This document shows positions 1-6,567 of a stretch of DNA of 10,305 nucleotides, one piece after another. The stretch covers positions 1-10,305 of the forward strand of contig CAKZKV010000207.1 of NCBI GenBank assembly GCA_937124505.1. The letters are read 5' to 3'. Within the stretch, counting starts at the first letter, position 1. Each line of letters starts with the position of its first letter. Made by a program: the position numbers and the translations under genes. This stretch comes from an uncultured Alphaproteobacteria bacterium (lineage in GTDB: Bacteria > Pseudomonadota > Alphaproteobacteria > Micavibrionales > Micavibrionaceae). The notes beneath the pieces are model-generated. The model saw nothing but the letters and a program-made list of their open reading frames with translations, was not told where the DNA came from and ran no database searches.

Positions 1-455
1 GTGCCATTCTGGACGGCAAGGCGCAGGATGTGACGGAGATCAAGCCGCATACGGATTTCTTTGATTATGAGGCGAAATATCAGGACACCCGCACCGAATA
101 TCTGCTTCCGGCGCCTGTTCCTGCCGATGTCAAAGAGTTGATTATGGACTGGTCGGAGCGTTTGTATATTGCTCTGGGCTGCAACGGGCTTGCCAGATGT
201 GATTATGTGTATGATGATAGGATTGAGGAAGCGGCGCATGCGGTCTATTTTCTGGAGATCAATACCCAGCCCGGTTTGACGCCCGGTTCCATTGGCCCGT
301 CTCAGGTTATTCATCATGGTATGTCCTTTACGGATCTCTGCCGTCATCTGGTTGAAACAGCAAAATGTCACGAAAAGCAAGAAACAATAAAAGACAAGGA
401 CAAGGCAGACGGTGGTCAGACGGACTCAAAGACCGTCGCGGACGAAGCAGCGTAA
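1..455 (+). CDS. ddl: D-alanine--D-alanine ligase, C-terminal part (5' end outside window)
   Basis: Cytoplasmic ATP-grasp enzyme that joins two D-alanines to make the dipeptide for peptidoglycan precursors. The reading frame is open from base 3, so the gene begins upstream. About the last 150 residues are visible. Family landmarks are VTEIKP, then FFDYEAKYQ, the LLPAPVPADV stretch, the GCNGLARCDYVYD segment and FLEINTQPGLTPGS, whose Glu and Asn are the usual Mg-binding pair of Ddl. Canonical Ddl proteins end near the helix seen here as LCRHLVETAK. The remaining roughly 27 residues are a highly charged Lys/Asp/Glu tail that lies wholly in the stretch shared with ftsQ. The first stop in this frame is TAA at 453-455, so the overlap cannot be removed by choosing another end. 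Identity is secure from the motifs. The N-terminal half cannot be judged. Confidence 0.95.
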   Translation, partial: AILDGKAQDVTEIKPHTDFFDYEAKYQDTRTEYLLPAPVPADVKELIMDWSERLYIALGCNGLARCDYVYDDRIEEAAHAVYFLEINTQPGLTPGSIGPSQVIHHGMSFTDLCRHLVETAKCHEKQETIKDKDKADGGQTDSKTVADEAA

Positions 456-1204
456 CATCAACACTGCTGGTATGGGCGAAAAAGTTTGGCCTGATTTTAG
501 GTGTTCTGGTTTTTGTTGCCTGGCTTGGCGCGTGGTTTTTCCTGAGCGGGGCTAGTACGGCATCCTGGAACTTTATGGAGGAAAAGGTCATTGAGACGGC
601 GGCGGAGCAGGGCTTCCGCGTTGAAAACATCATTATTGAAGGCCGTGAAAATACCGATCTGGAATTATTAAGAGTCCTGATTAATACAAATGAAGGTGAT
701 CCGCTTCTGGATTTTCATCCGGAAGATATACAACCGCTGATCCAGAAAATCTCGTGGGTGCGGGAGGCAAAGGTGATGCGCCGTATGCCGAATACGATTC
801 ATGTAATTTTGCAAGAATACACGCCTTACGCCCTGTGGCAACAGAACGGAAAAGTCGTGGTGATTGGCGATGACGGTACAATCCTGACGGATGTTTTAAG
901 AGAAGATTTCAAGGATTTGATTATTCTGACCGGGCAGAACGCGCCGCACAGAGCGTCCGGCCTGCTTGAACTTTTACAGGCAGAGCCGGAGATACTGAAA
1001 GAGGTCGAGGGGGCGATTCTGGTCGGCGATCGCCGTTGGGATTTGAAGATGAAAAACGGGAAAATCATCTCCCTGCCGGAAAGTGACGTCGGTTTTGCTC
1101 TGCGCAGACTGTCCGTCGCGCAGCAGGAAGACCAGATTCTGGAAAAAGACGTGTCTGTCATAGATCTGCGGGAACCCGATCGCATGATTGTTGAGAGTCG
1201 GTAG
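365..1204 (+). CDS. ftsQ: Cell division protein FtsQ
   Basis: Single-pass inner-membrane divisome protein that links early and late division proteins, with most of its mass in the periplasm. In order there is a very basic cytoplasmic tail (residues 1-40, many Arg/Lys), one transmembrane helix (about 41-60), a POTRA domain (about 84-153, starting FRVENIIIEG and containing the conserved WVREAKVMRRMPNTIHV pattern), and a beta-rich FtsQ domain ending at residue 279 in IDLREPDRMIVESR. The start is well fixed. An in-frame TGA lies at 353-355, and ATG 365 is the only ATG or GTG before the membrane helix. No strong Shine-Dalgarno is visible, so translation may depend on ribosomes already reading ddl. 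The C-terminus stops soon after the DRMIV motif, slightly shorter than many relatives as I recall them. ftsA, the usual next gene, is missing. A T-rich hairpin follows instead. Confidence 0.93.
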   Translation: MSRKARNNKRQGQGRRWSDGLKDRRGRSSVTSTLLVWAKKFGLILGVLVFVAWLGAWFFLSGASTASWNFMEEKVIETAAEQGFRVENIIIEGRENTDLELLRVLINTNEGDPLLDFHPEDIQPLIQKISWVREAKVMRRMPNTIHVILQEYTPYALWQQNGKVVVIGDDGTILTDVLREDFKDLIILTGQNAPHRASGLLELLQAEPEILKEVEGAILVGDRRWDLKMKNGKIISLPESDVGFALRRLSVAQQEDQILEKDVSVIDLREPDRMIVESR

Positions 1205-1227
1205 GGGGATTTTAATCCTATTTTTTT
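1202..1227 (+). terminator. Possible Rho-independent terminator after ftsQ
   Basis: The ftsQ stop codon is followed at once by a short stem, GGAT (1207-1210) pairing with ATCC (1215-1218) around a TTTA loop. An outer TA/TA pair may extend it. Seven T residues follow at 1221-1227. The stem is short, so termination strength is doubtful, but the position suits the end of the ddl-ftsQ transcript and agrees with the absence of ftsA downstream. Confidence 0.45.
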
Positions 1228-1256
1228 ATACTTATGGCACTCAATTCCTGTTTCTT

Positions 1257-1281
1257 CGTCATTCTGGCGAAGGCCAAAATC
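1257..1281 (+). repeat. Degenerate GTCATTC-type palindromic intergenic repeat
   Basis: The stretch begins CGTCATTC and forms an imperfect hairpin: ATT-C-TGGC (1261-1268) pairs with GCCA-A-AAT (1273-1280) around a GAAG loop, with one C/A mismatch. The layout matches the dispersed intergenic element I know as GTCATTCCCGCGAAAGCGGGAATC, with several substitutions. Its translated form here, VILAKAKI, resembles the spurious peptide VIPAKAGI often called over such repeats. Membership of the family is inferred from memory, not from a search. Confidence 0.45.
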
Positions 1282-1335
1282 TTTAACCTTTTAGAGCTCT
1301 CATCGTTCCTTTTCGGGTGCGTTATCAAATTTTTC

Positions 1336-1364
1336 TTGAAAAAGACCGCTTAATGCCTTAATAC
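1336..1364 (+). promoter_or_regulatory. Weak sigma-70-like promoter candidate for amtB
   Basis: TTGAAA (1336-1341) matches the -35 consensus at five of six positions. Seventeen bases downstream lies TAATAC (1359-1364), a poor -10 with three matches. A start site near 1371 would put transcription initiation right at the palindrome beginning at 1373. This is the best-spaced pair in the gap but remains a guess. Confidence 0.25.
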
Positions 1365-1372
1365 ATACCTGA

Positions 1373-1389
1373 CATGCAAATTTTGCATG
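1373..1389. promoter_or_regulatory. Perfect 17-bp palindrome upstream of amtB (operator candidate)
   Basis: CATGCAAA and TTTGCATG are perfect 8-bp inverted arms around a single T. The site lies 34 bp before the amtB start, with no T-tract after it, so it looks more like a dimeric protein-binding site than a terminator. Its place between a possible promoter and the ribosome-binding site would suit a repressor. I do not recognise the cognate regulator. Confidence 0.45.
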
Positions 1390-1423
1390 CCTTGACGTTA
1401 AGATAAAATAAGGACTTGGAGCG

Positions 1424-2818
1424 ATGTACAGAGTTTTGTTTTTCACACTGGTAACACTTTTTTCGATGCCCGCATTTGCGCAGGCAGAAGTGATTGATAG
1501 CGGCGATACGGCCTGGTTACTGGTTTCGTCGTTACTGGTTTTGATGATGACGGTTCCCGGACTTGCCCTGTTTTATGGCGGGTTGGTGAAGCGGGACAAT
1601 GTTCTGGCAACGCTGATGCAAAGTCTGGCCGTTTGTGTTCTGGTTGGCGTGGCCTGGCCGGTAATCGGCTATACACTGGCATTTTCAGAAGGCTCCAGCT
1701 TTGTCGGCGGGATTGGAAAATTCATGTTGAACGGGGTTATGCCCGACTCGGCGACGGGCACAATCCCGGAAACGGTCTTTATCGTCTTTCAGATGACCTT
1801 TGCGATCATTACTGTGGCGTTGCTGGTGGGCGCGGTGGCTGACCGGATTAAATTTACATCTTTGATGGTGTTTGCGCCTCTGTGGATGATTTGTGTTTAT
1901 GCGCCGATTGCGCACTGGGTCTGGGGGCCGGGCGGCTTTATCGGCGGGGTCGAGCTGGAGGGGTATAACGGCATGCTCGGTTATGGGGACGCGCTTGATT
2001 TCGCGGGCGGAACGGTGGTGCACATCAATTCCGGTGTTGCGGGTCTGATGGCGGCGATTTTACTAGGGCGGGGCTTGAAAACACGGCGTGATCCGTCTAC
2101 CTCCAATAACCTGATCCTGAGTGTGATCGGGACGGGCATGTTGTGGGTCGGCTGGTTTGGGTTTAATGCAGGCTCCGCTTTATCAGCAGGAACATCAGCA
2201 GGCTATGCGATGCTGGTCACAAACTCTGCCGCCGCGATGGCAGCATTGGTCTGGATGATTTATGAAATGATTGATCGTGGCAAGGTGAGTGTACAGGGAA
2301 CGTTATCCGGTGTTGTCGCGGGGTTGGTTGCGATCACTCCGGCGGCAGGGTTTGTGGATTTTCAAGGCTCGTTGGTGATTGGTGCTGCGGCGGGTCTTAT
2401 TTGCTACATTGCTGTTAAACATCTGAAAGAAATGCTGAAATATGATGACGCACTGGATGTGTTCAGCCTGCATGGTATTGGCGGGATTGTCGGCGCGGTT
2501 CTGGTCGGCGTGTTTGCCAACCCGGAGATCGGCGGCGGCGCGGCGGGCCTTCTTTACGGCAACCCGGACCAGTTGGTGGCGCAAATCCTGTCTGTTGTGG
2601 TGACGATGGCATATTCCGGCGTGATGACATGTGTTCTGCTGCTTATGGTCAAATCCGTGATGGGGCTGCGCGTGTCTCCGGACGTGGAATATCAGGGGCT
2701 GGATATCGCGTTGCATGGGGAGACTGTCACACCAGTCCGCGAAGATGTTTTGACACCTGAGGCTATGACGGTCAAAAAAGCTGATATGTCCATCGGCGGC
2801 GGTAAGGCGGCGGCCTGA
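1424..2818 (+). CDS. amtB: Ammonium transporter (Amt/MEP/Rh family)
   Basis: Inner-membrane channel-type transporter for ammonium, normally a trimer with about eleven helices per subunit. A cleavable signal peptide is visible (residues 1 to about 20, hydrophobic core then MPAFAQA), followed by the mature start DTAWLLVSSLLVLMM. The Amt signature DFAGGTVVHINSG contains Asp192 and His200. The second pore histidine is His350 in FSLHGIGG. The twin histidines are 150 residues apart, exactly the spacing of E. coli AmtB His168/His318. The conserved GWFGFNAGS segment sits at 243-251. The cytoplasmic C-tail (about 411-464) is long enough to contact a PII protein. AAGGA (1410-1414) precedes ATG 1424 by nine bases. 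No glnK gene lies within the 219 bp upstream or immediately downstream, so any PII partner is encoded elsewhere. It converges with the PLD gene 15 bp away. Confidence 0.95.
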   Translation: MYRVLFFTLVTLFSMPAFAQAEVIDSGDTAWLLVSSLLVLMMTVPGLALFYGGLVKRDNVLATLMQSLAVCVLVGVAWPVIGYTLAFSEGSSFVGGIGKFMLNGVMPDSATGTIPETVFIVFQMTFAIITVALLVGAVADRIKFTSLMVFAPLWMICVYAPIAHWVWGPGGFIGGVELEGYNGMLGYGDALDFAGGTVVHINSGVAGLMAAILLGRGLKTRRDPSTSNNLILSVIGTGMLWVGWFGFNAGSALSAGTSAGYAMLVTNSAAAMAALVWMIYEMIDRGKVSVQGTLSGVVAGLVAITPAAGFVDFQGSLVIGAAAGLICYIAVKHLKEMLKYDDALDVFSLHGIGGIVGAVLVGVFANPEIGGGAAGLLYGNPDQLVAQILSVVVTMAYSGVMTCVLLLMVKSVMGLRVSPDVEYQGLDIALHGETVTPVREDVLTPEAMTVKKADMSIGGGKAAA

Positions 2819-2833
2819 CAATAACGAAATGCG

Positions 2834-3913
2834 TCAATCGGCCAGTTTCTGGCCGTGACGATCAATAATCCGGTTGATCTCGTCCAGGGCATAGGCCCCC
2901 AGCTTCTTCTGGTTCTCTATGCCTTCCGGACGGGTTTCATCCAGATCGCCAATCACAATAATGTTTTCATCATTCACCATCGTTGCCGGATTGGTGTAGT
3001 TGAAACTTCCAATGATAACGACCTGTTCGTCAATGACCATCAGCTTGTGGTGCAATTTACCAAAATCAGCGGAATTTTTTTTTGCCAGATAAAAGTCCAC
3101 GCCACTTTCATGTAAGGGACGGGAGGCCGCCCAATCCTGATTACCCTGCGCCGAATCTGCGATACCCCGGACAGATAATCCGGCGCGGGACAGGGCAATC
3201 ATCGTGTCATCAATCCCGGAAGATTGCGCAAAGGTGAAAATGGCAAAATCAATTCGCTGTCTGGCCTTGAGCATCTGTTTCATGATTTCCATTTCCGGCA
3301 TATGGTCGGGGGCAAAGTTAATCCGTAAAGATACATCAGAAACCCGTGGTTGCGACGGATGCCGTTCATGGCGGTTCCGCTTTTCCCCGAATGTGCCGCT
3401 CCAGATTTCTTCAAATTCCTCCATATACTCTCTGGCAACATTTTTATGATCAAAGATGGCCACATGGTTCAGGTTTTTATGTGTGCCTGTCGGTGTAAAA
3501 TTGGTAGACCCTGTCAAAAGCCGGGCGTCCCCGTCAAAATCCCGCACGATAAATTTCTGGTGAAAAATATAAGGGTTGTAATCCGTGCGTACGTCTATTT
3601 TGGCGCGCCATAGAGCGGCGATCAAAGTACGGTTGGGATCATGTGCTTCCATTTGTTCCATGTCAAACGGGTCGGAAACCGCCCGGTCAGCGATCAGGTA
3701 ATCTCCCTCCAGAACGATGCGTATTTTGACGCCGCGCTGCCGCGCTTTGACCAGAGCGCGGGCAATGGGTTCGGATTCCAGTTCCTGTACAGCGACATCC
3801 AGAGATTTCTTTGCGCCGTCAATGAAGTCGACAATGACCTCTTCCAGATTGTCCGGCGCACCCGCCGTATGTGGCCCCATATAAAGAGAGATATTTCCGA
3901 TTGAAATTGGCAT
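2834..3913 (-). CDS. Phospholipase D-like protein with two HKD motifs
   Basis: Member of the PLD superfamily, whose enzymes cleave phosphodiester bonds in lipids or nucleic acids through a phosphohistidine intermediate. Two tandem half-domains are visible. The first has H118-x-K120-x4-D125 followed by GSTNFT (135-140). The second has H288-x-K290-x4-D295 followed by GSFNYT (302-307). Both motifs are intact, so one chain should form a complete active site. No signal peptide or membrane helix is apparent, which points to the cytosol and makes a nucleic-acid substrate plausible. Residues 175-195 form a polar Arg/His-rich linker. AAGGA eight bases before ATG is a good ribosome-binding site. The gene starts 15 bp after recN and is probably co-transcribed with bamD-recN. 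A nine-A run on the coding strand (3083-3075, residues 277-280) could be slippage-prone. Substrate is unknown. Confidence 0.88.
   Translation of the reverse strand: MPISIGNISLYMGPHTAGAPDNLEEVIVDFIDGAKKSLDVAVQELESEPIARALVKARQRGVKIRIVLEGDYLIADRAVSDPFDMEQMEAHDPNRTLIAALWRAKIDVRTDYNPYIFHQKFIVRDFDGDARLLTGSTNFTPTGTHKNLNHVAIFDHKNVAREYMEEFEEIWSGTFGEKRNRHERHPSQPRVSDVSLRINFAPDHMPEMEIMKQMLKARQRIDFAIFTFAQSSGIDDTMIALSRAGLSVRGIADSAQGNQDWAASRPLHESGVDFYLAKKNSADFGKLHHKLMVIDEQVVIIGSFNYTNPATMVNDENIIVIGDLDETRPEGIENQKKLGAYALDEINRIIDRHGQKLAD
2839..2855. terminator. Perfect GC-rich hairpin between convergent amtB and PLD genes
   Basis: CGGCCAG and CTGGCCG form a 7-bp perfect stem with a TTT loop. It lies about 20 bases past the amtB stop and inside the last codons of the oppositely oriented PLD gene (Gly-Gln-Lys-Leu-Ala-Asp). 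With only 15 bp between the two stop codons, it could serve as a shared bidirectional transcription end. Neither side has a convincing T-tract, so it may instead block read-through or protect 3' ends. Confidence 0.4.
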
Positions 3914-3928
3914 GGCAGACGTCCTTTC

Positions 3929-5596
3929 CTAAGCGGCTTTTCCTTCCAGTAACTTGGCGGCGGCGCGGCGCGCTTCGCCTGTAATTTCGGCCCCGGAGAG
4001 CATGCGGGCGATTTCCTCGCGGCGCTCAGAATCGTTTTGCAGGGCGGTGATGTCCGTTGTGATCAAATGATCATCGCCTCCCTTTTGTACGATCCAGTGG
4101 TATGATCCGCGTGCGGCAACCTGCGGGGAGTGGGTGACAACCAGCACTTGCAGATTTTGACCGAGGCGGGAGAGGCGCTCGCCCACGGCATCCGCCGTCG
4201 CGCCGCCAATTCCTGCATCCACTTCATCAAAGATCATGGTTTGCACGGTACTGACCTCCGCCATGACAACTTTTAAGGCCAGCATAAAGCGGGACATCTC
4301 CCCGCCGGACGCAATTTTACCGAGTGGGCCGGGCTCTGCACCCGGATTGGTGGCGACCAGAAAACGTACCTGATCCATCCCGGTCTCGTTCCACTGATCC
4401 TCCGGCAAGTTGGCAATGCGGGTCATAAATCTGGCGCGTTCCATTTTGAGGGGGGGCAGCTCTCTGGCAAGATCTTTGTCCAGCGTTCCGGCTGTTTCCT
4501 TGCGAACGATAGAAATTCTTTCCGCCAGAGCCACATACTCCTTTTTGGCCAGATTGGCTTTTTTCAAAAGGTCTGAAAGCAGGTCATCTCCTGCTTCAAT
4601 CAGGTTCAGGGCTTCGGCCAGTTCGTTGCGCTTTTCCGGCAGCTCGGAAACAGTACATTGATGTTTGCGAGCCTGCGCTTTTAAGGCAAAGAGGCGGTCG
4701 TCAATTTCCTGCAGGTTATAGTCGCCCTCTTGCAGATTGTCGGACAATCCGTGAATAAGAGACACCGCCTCCTGAATTTCCGCACTTGCCCGTTCCAGTG
4801 CGCCGAGCGTTTCATCTATTTGTTCCCCGGCTTTGTCGGCGATGCGTTCCAGCACACGCGCAGCGGTATTGACCGGATCATGTTCTCCCTGCAAGGCATG
4901 GTAAGCGGTATTCAGTGCTTCCAGAATGCTTTCACGGTTCATGAGACGGGCGCGCAGTTCCGTAAGGTCATCTTCCTCATTCTCCTGCGGGTTCAGGGCA
5001 TCCAGATCTTCAATCGCCTGCCGCAGGTAGTCTTCTTCTTCCCGTGCTTTTTCCGAGGCACGTTTTTGTTTCTCAAAATCTTCTTCTGCATTTTTCCATA
5101 TGTTCCAGAAGCCTTTGAGGGTCTGTAAGTCATCAGACAGGCGGGCAAACTGGTCGAGATGCAGACGGTGTGTTGAGGGATCAAGAAGCCCCTGCGTTTC
5201 ATGCTGACCGTGAATTTCCACCAGCATGTTCCCGATTTGGGCGAGCAATGTTACACTGATCGGCTGGTCGTTCAGGAAAGCCTTGCTGCGTCCATCGGCT
5301 TTCAGGGTGCGGCGCAGGATGATGTCCGGCTCGTCCAGATGAATATCCTGTTCTCTCAGGAAATCAAAGACCGGGTGGTCTGCCGGGAGTTCAAATGTGG
5401 CGCTGACCGTTGCCTGCTCCTGTCCTTTTCGAACCAGTCGTGCTTCGGCACGTGCCCCCAGCGCCAGACCCAGCGCATCCAGCAGAATTGATTTTCCCGC
5501 CCCGGTTTCACCCGTCAGGGTACACAGCCCCTTTTCAAACGAAATGGTCAGTTGGTCTATCAGAACAATATTTTGAATCGACAGGCTGTTTAACAT
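3929..5596 (-). CDS. recN: DNA repair protein RecN
   Basis: SMC-like ATPase of recombinational double-strand-break repair, acting on DNA in the cytoplasm. The N-terminal half-head carries Walker A GETGAGKS (residues 29-36) after the family opening LSIQNIVLIDQL. The conserved block VEIHGQHETQGLLDP is at 126-140. Residues of about 150-385 are charged, heptad-like and form the coiled-coil arms. The C-terminal half-head has the ABC signature ASGGEMSR (429-436), Walker B TMIFDEVDAGIGG (453-465) and the switch region VVTHSPQVAARG (486-497). The length, 555 residues, is normal. It follows bamD by 15 bp and precedes the PLD gene by 15 bp. bamD-recN is a common alphaproteobacterial pair. In relatives I remember, ligA often follows, whereas here the PLD gene does. 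No GTTC-N7-GTTC SOS box was found upstream of the operon. Confidence 0.96.
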   Translation of the reverse strand: MLNSLSIQNIVLIDQLTISFEKGLCTLTGETGAGKSILLDALGLALGARAEARLVRKGQEQATVSATFELPADHPVFDFLREQDIHLDEPDIILRRTLKADGRSKAFLNDQPISVTLLAQIGNMLVEIHGQHETQGLLDPSTHRLHLDQFARLSDDLQTLKGFWNIWKNAEEDFEKQKRASEKAREEEDYLRQAIEDLDALNPQENEEDDLTELRARLMNRESILEALNTAYHALQGEHDPVNTAARVLERIADKAGEQIDETLGALERASAEIQEAVSLIHGLSDNLQEGDYNLQEIDDRLFALKAQARKHQCTVSELPEKRNELAEALNLIEAGDDLLSDLLKKANLAKKEYVALAERISIVRKETAGTLDKDLARELPPLKMERARFMTRIANLPEDQWNETGMDQVRFLVATNPGAEPGPLGKIASGGEMSRFMLALKVVMAEVSTVQTMIFDEVDAGIGGATADAVGERLSRLGQNLQVLVVTHSPQVAARGSYHWIVQKGGDDHLITTDITALQNDSERREEIARMLSGAEITGEARRAAAKLLEGKAA

Positions 5597-5611
5597 AGCC
5601 CTGTTATTTTA

Positions 5612-6421
5612 CTAACGCGTAAGAAGAGAGTCGATTGTTTTGTCAAACCAGTTCTGCTCTTTCAGTAATTTCTTGCGGGCGTCAGGGTCTAATAGTTTAT
5701 AAGATGCCTCATACCACTGGCTTCCCGGATAGTTATGCCCCAAAACAGCGGCGATTTTGTACGCTTCGTCCTGAAGGCCGAGGATCATGTAGCTTTCAAC
5801 AAGGCGGTGCAGGGCTTCGGGCACATGGGTTGTGGTCTGGAAATTGCGCACGACGACGAGAAAGCGGTTAATGGCGGCATTAACCTGATTTTTTTTCAGG
5901 TAATAGCGGCCAATTTCCATTTCTTTTCCCGCCAGATGGTCCAGCGCCAGATCGCGTTTTAACGTGGCGTCACGGGTATATTTGCTGGCCGGGAAGCGGC
6001 TGATGAGCGTATTCAGGGCGTCCAGCGCATCTTTGGTCAGGGATTGATCGCGGCTGACATCGGCAATCTGTTCGTAATAACTCAGTGCCCGCAGGTAGTA
6101 GGCATAATCAACATCTTTATTGCCCGGATGCAGTTCAATGAATCTGTCGAGCGCCAGAATGGCTTCGTCATATTCTTCGTCATCATAAAGGGCATAGGCG
6201 GCTTTTAACTGCGCCTGTGTGGCAAGCTGGGAGTAAGGATATTGCCGCTCGACTTCGGCAAACAGGTCGGCGGCCTCTGCATTGTTTCCTTCTTCAAGGG
6301 CGCTGGCCGCTTTCGCATAGATTTCTTCCGCCGTGGCTTCGGAGGGGTTGAGTTCCTTGTCACTGGCACAGGCAGAGAGGAATACGAGAACACTAAGCAG
6401 TAAAAGAAAATTGAGTCGCAT
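5612..6421 (-). CDS. bamD: Outer membrane assembly lipoprotein BamD (ComL)
   Basis: Essential lipoprotein of the BAM complex, which folds beta-barrel proteins into the outer membrane. It faces the periplasm. The N-terminus is a lipoprotein signal: a basic start, a Leu-rich core and the lipobox LSAC with Cys18 as the acylated residue. The rest (about 30-269) is TPR-like helical repeats, with typical BamD stretches at YAKAASALEEGNNAEA, the FAEVERQYPYSQLATQA segment, AYYLRALSYYEQI and RDQSLTKDAL. The length of 269 residues fits the family. It is the first gene of the bamD-recN-PLD unit. In many alphaproteobacteria lpxC lies just upstream, but here a divergent AT-rich gene does. No strong Shine-Dalgarno or convincing promoter is visible before ATG 6421. 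An eight-A run on the coding strand (5896-5889) encodes the Lys-Lys-Asn at residues 176-178. Confidence 0.96.
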   Translation of the reverse strand: MRLNFLLLLSVLVFLSACASDKELNPSEATAEEIYAKAASALEEGNNAEAADLFAEVERQYPYSQLATQAQLKAAYALYDDEEYDEAILALDRFIELHPGNKDVDYAYYLRALSYYEQIADVSRDQSLTKDALDALNTLISRFPASKYTRDATLKRDLALDHLAGKEMEIGRYYLKKNQVNAAINRFLVVVRNFQTTTHVPEALHRLVESYMILGLQDEAYKIAAVLGHNYPGSQWYEASYKLLDPDARKKLLKEQNWFDKTIDSLLTR

Positions 6422-6567
6422 ACGTACTTTTAGCGCGAATAAGGAAAAAATGAAAGGGGCTGTGAATGCGGGGAGAAAGGACGATAGCGTCCCTCATATA
6501 AATCATGCGCATTATTGTATTTCTATGATAGTATCGTGGGCATACCAGCCACACTATCGGAGACGTC
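6422..6567. promoter_or_regulatory. Divergent promoter region between bamD and the AT-rich gene
   Basis: These 146 bp must hold the start signals for bamD (leftward) and the 6568 gene (rightward). They contain ATGCGCAT (6504-6511, palindromic), a small GGACG/CGTCC hairpin (6479-6492) with an ATAG loop, and several AT-rich hexamers. No -35/-10 pair stands out on either strand. GGAG at 6559-6562, five bases before ATG 6568, is a clear ribosome-binding site for the right-hand gene. Confidence 0.4.

Noticed and set aside
1235..1249. Sigma-54-type promoter upstream of amtB (TGGCAC at 1235-1240)
   Set aside because: The -24 half looks right but the required GC at -12 is replaced by CT, and the site is nearly 190 bp from the gene.
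1234..1353. 39-codon plus-strand ORF between ftsQ and amtB (starts MALNSCFFVILAKAKI)
   Set aside because: It has no ribosome-binding site, and its middle is the translation of the GTCATTC-type repeat (VILAKAKI, compare the spurious VIPAKAGI).
1350..1361. CtrA-type binding site (TTAA repeat) upstream of amtB
   Set aside because: Two TTAA units are present but separated by four bases instead of the seven needed for a CtrA site.
2303..2821. 172-codon open frame on the minus strand inside amtB
   Set aside because: It is fully antisense to a clear transporter gene, its translation is rich in His/Arg/Gln with no recognisable motif, and it is explained by codon bias on the other strand.
4730..5128. 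132-codon plus-strand open frame inside recN
   Set aside because: It is antisense to the RecN coiled-coil region, with low-complexity Phe-rich translation typical of a shadow of Lys/Glu-rich coding sequence.
6422..6567. LexA/SOS box controlling the bamD-recN-PLD unit
   Set aside because: I looked for the alphaproteobacterial GTTC-N7-GTTC pattern on both strands and did not find it.
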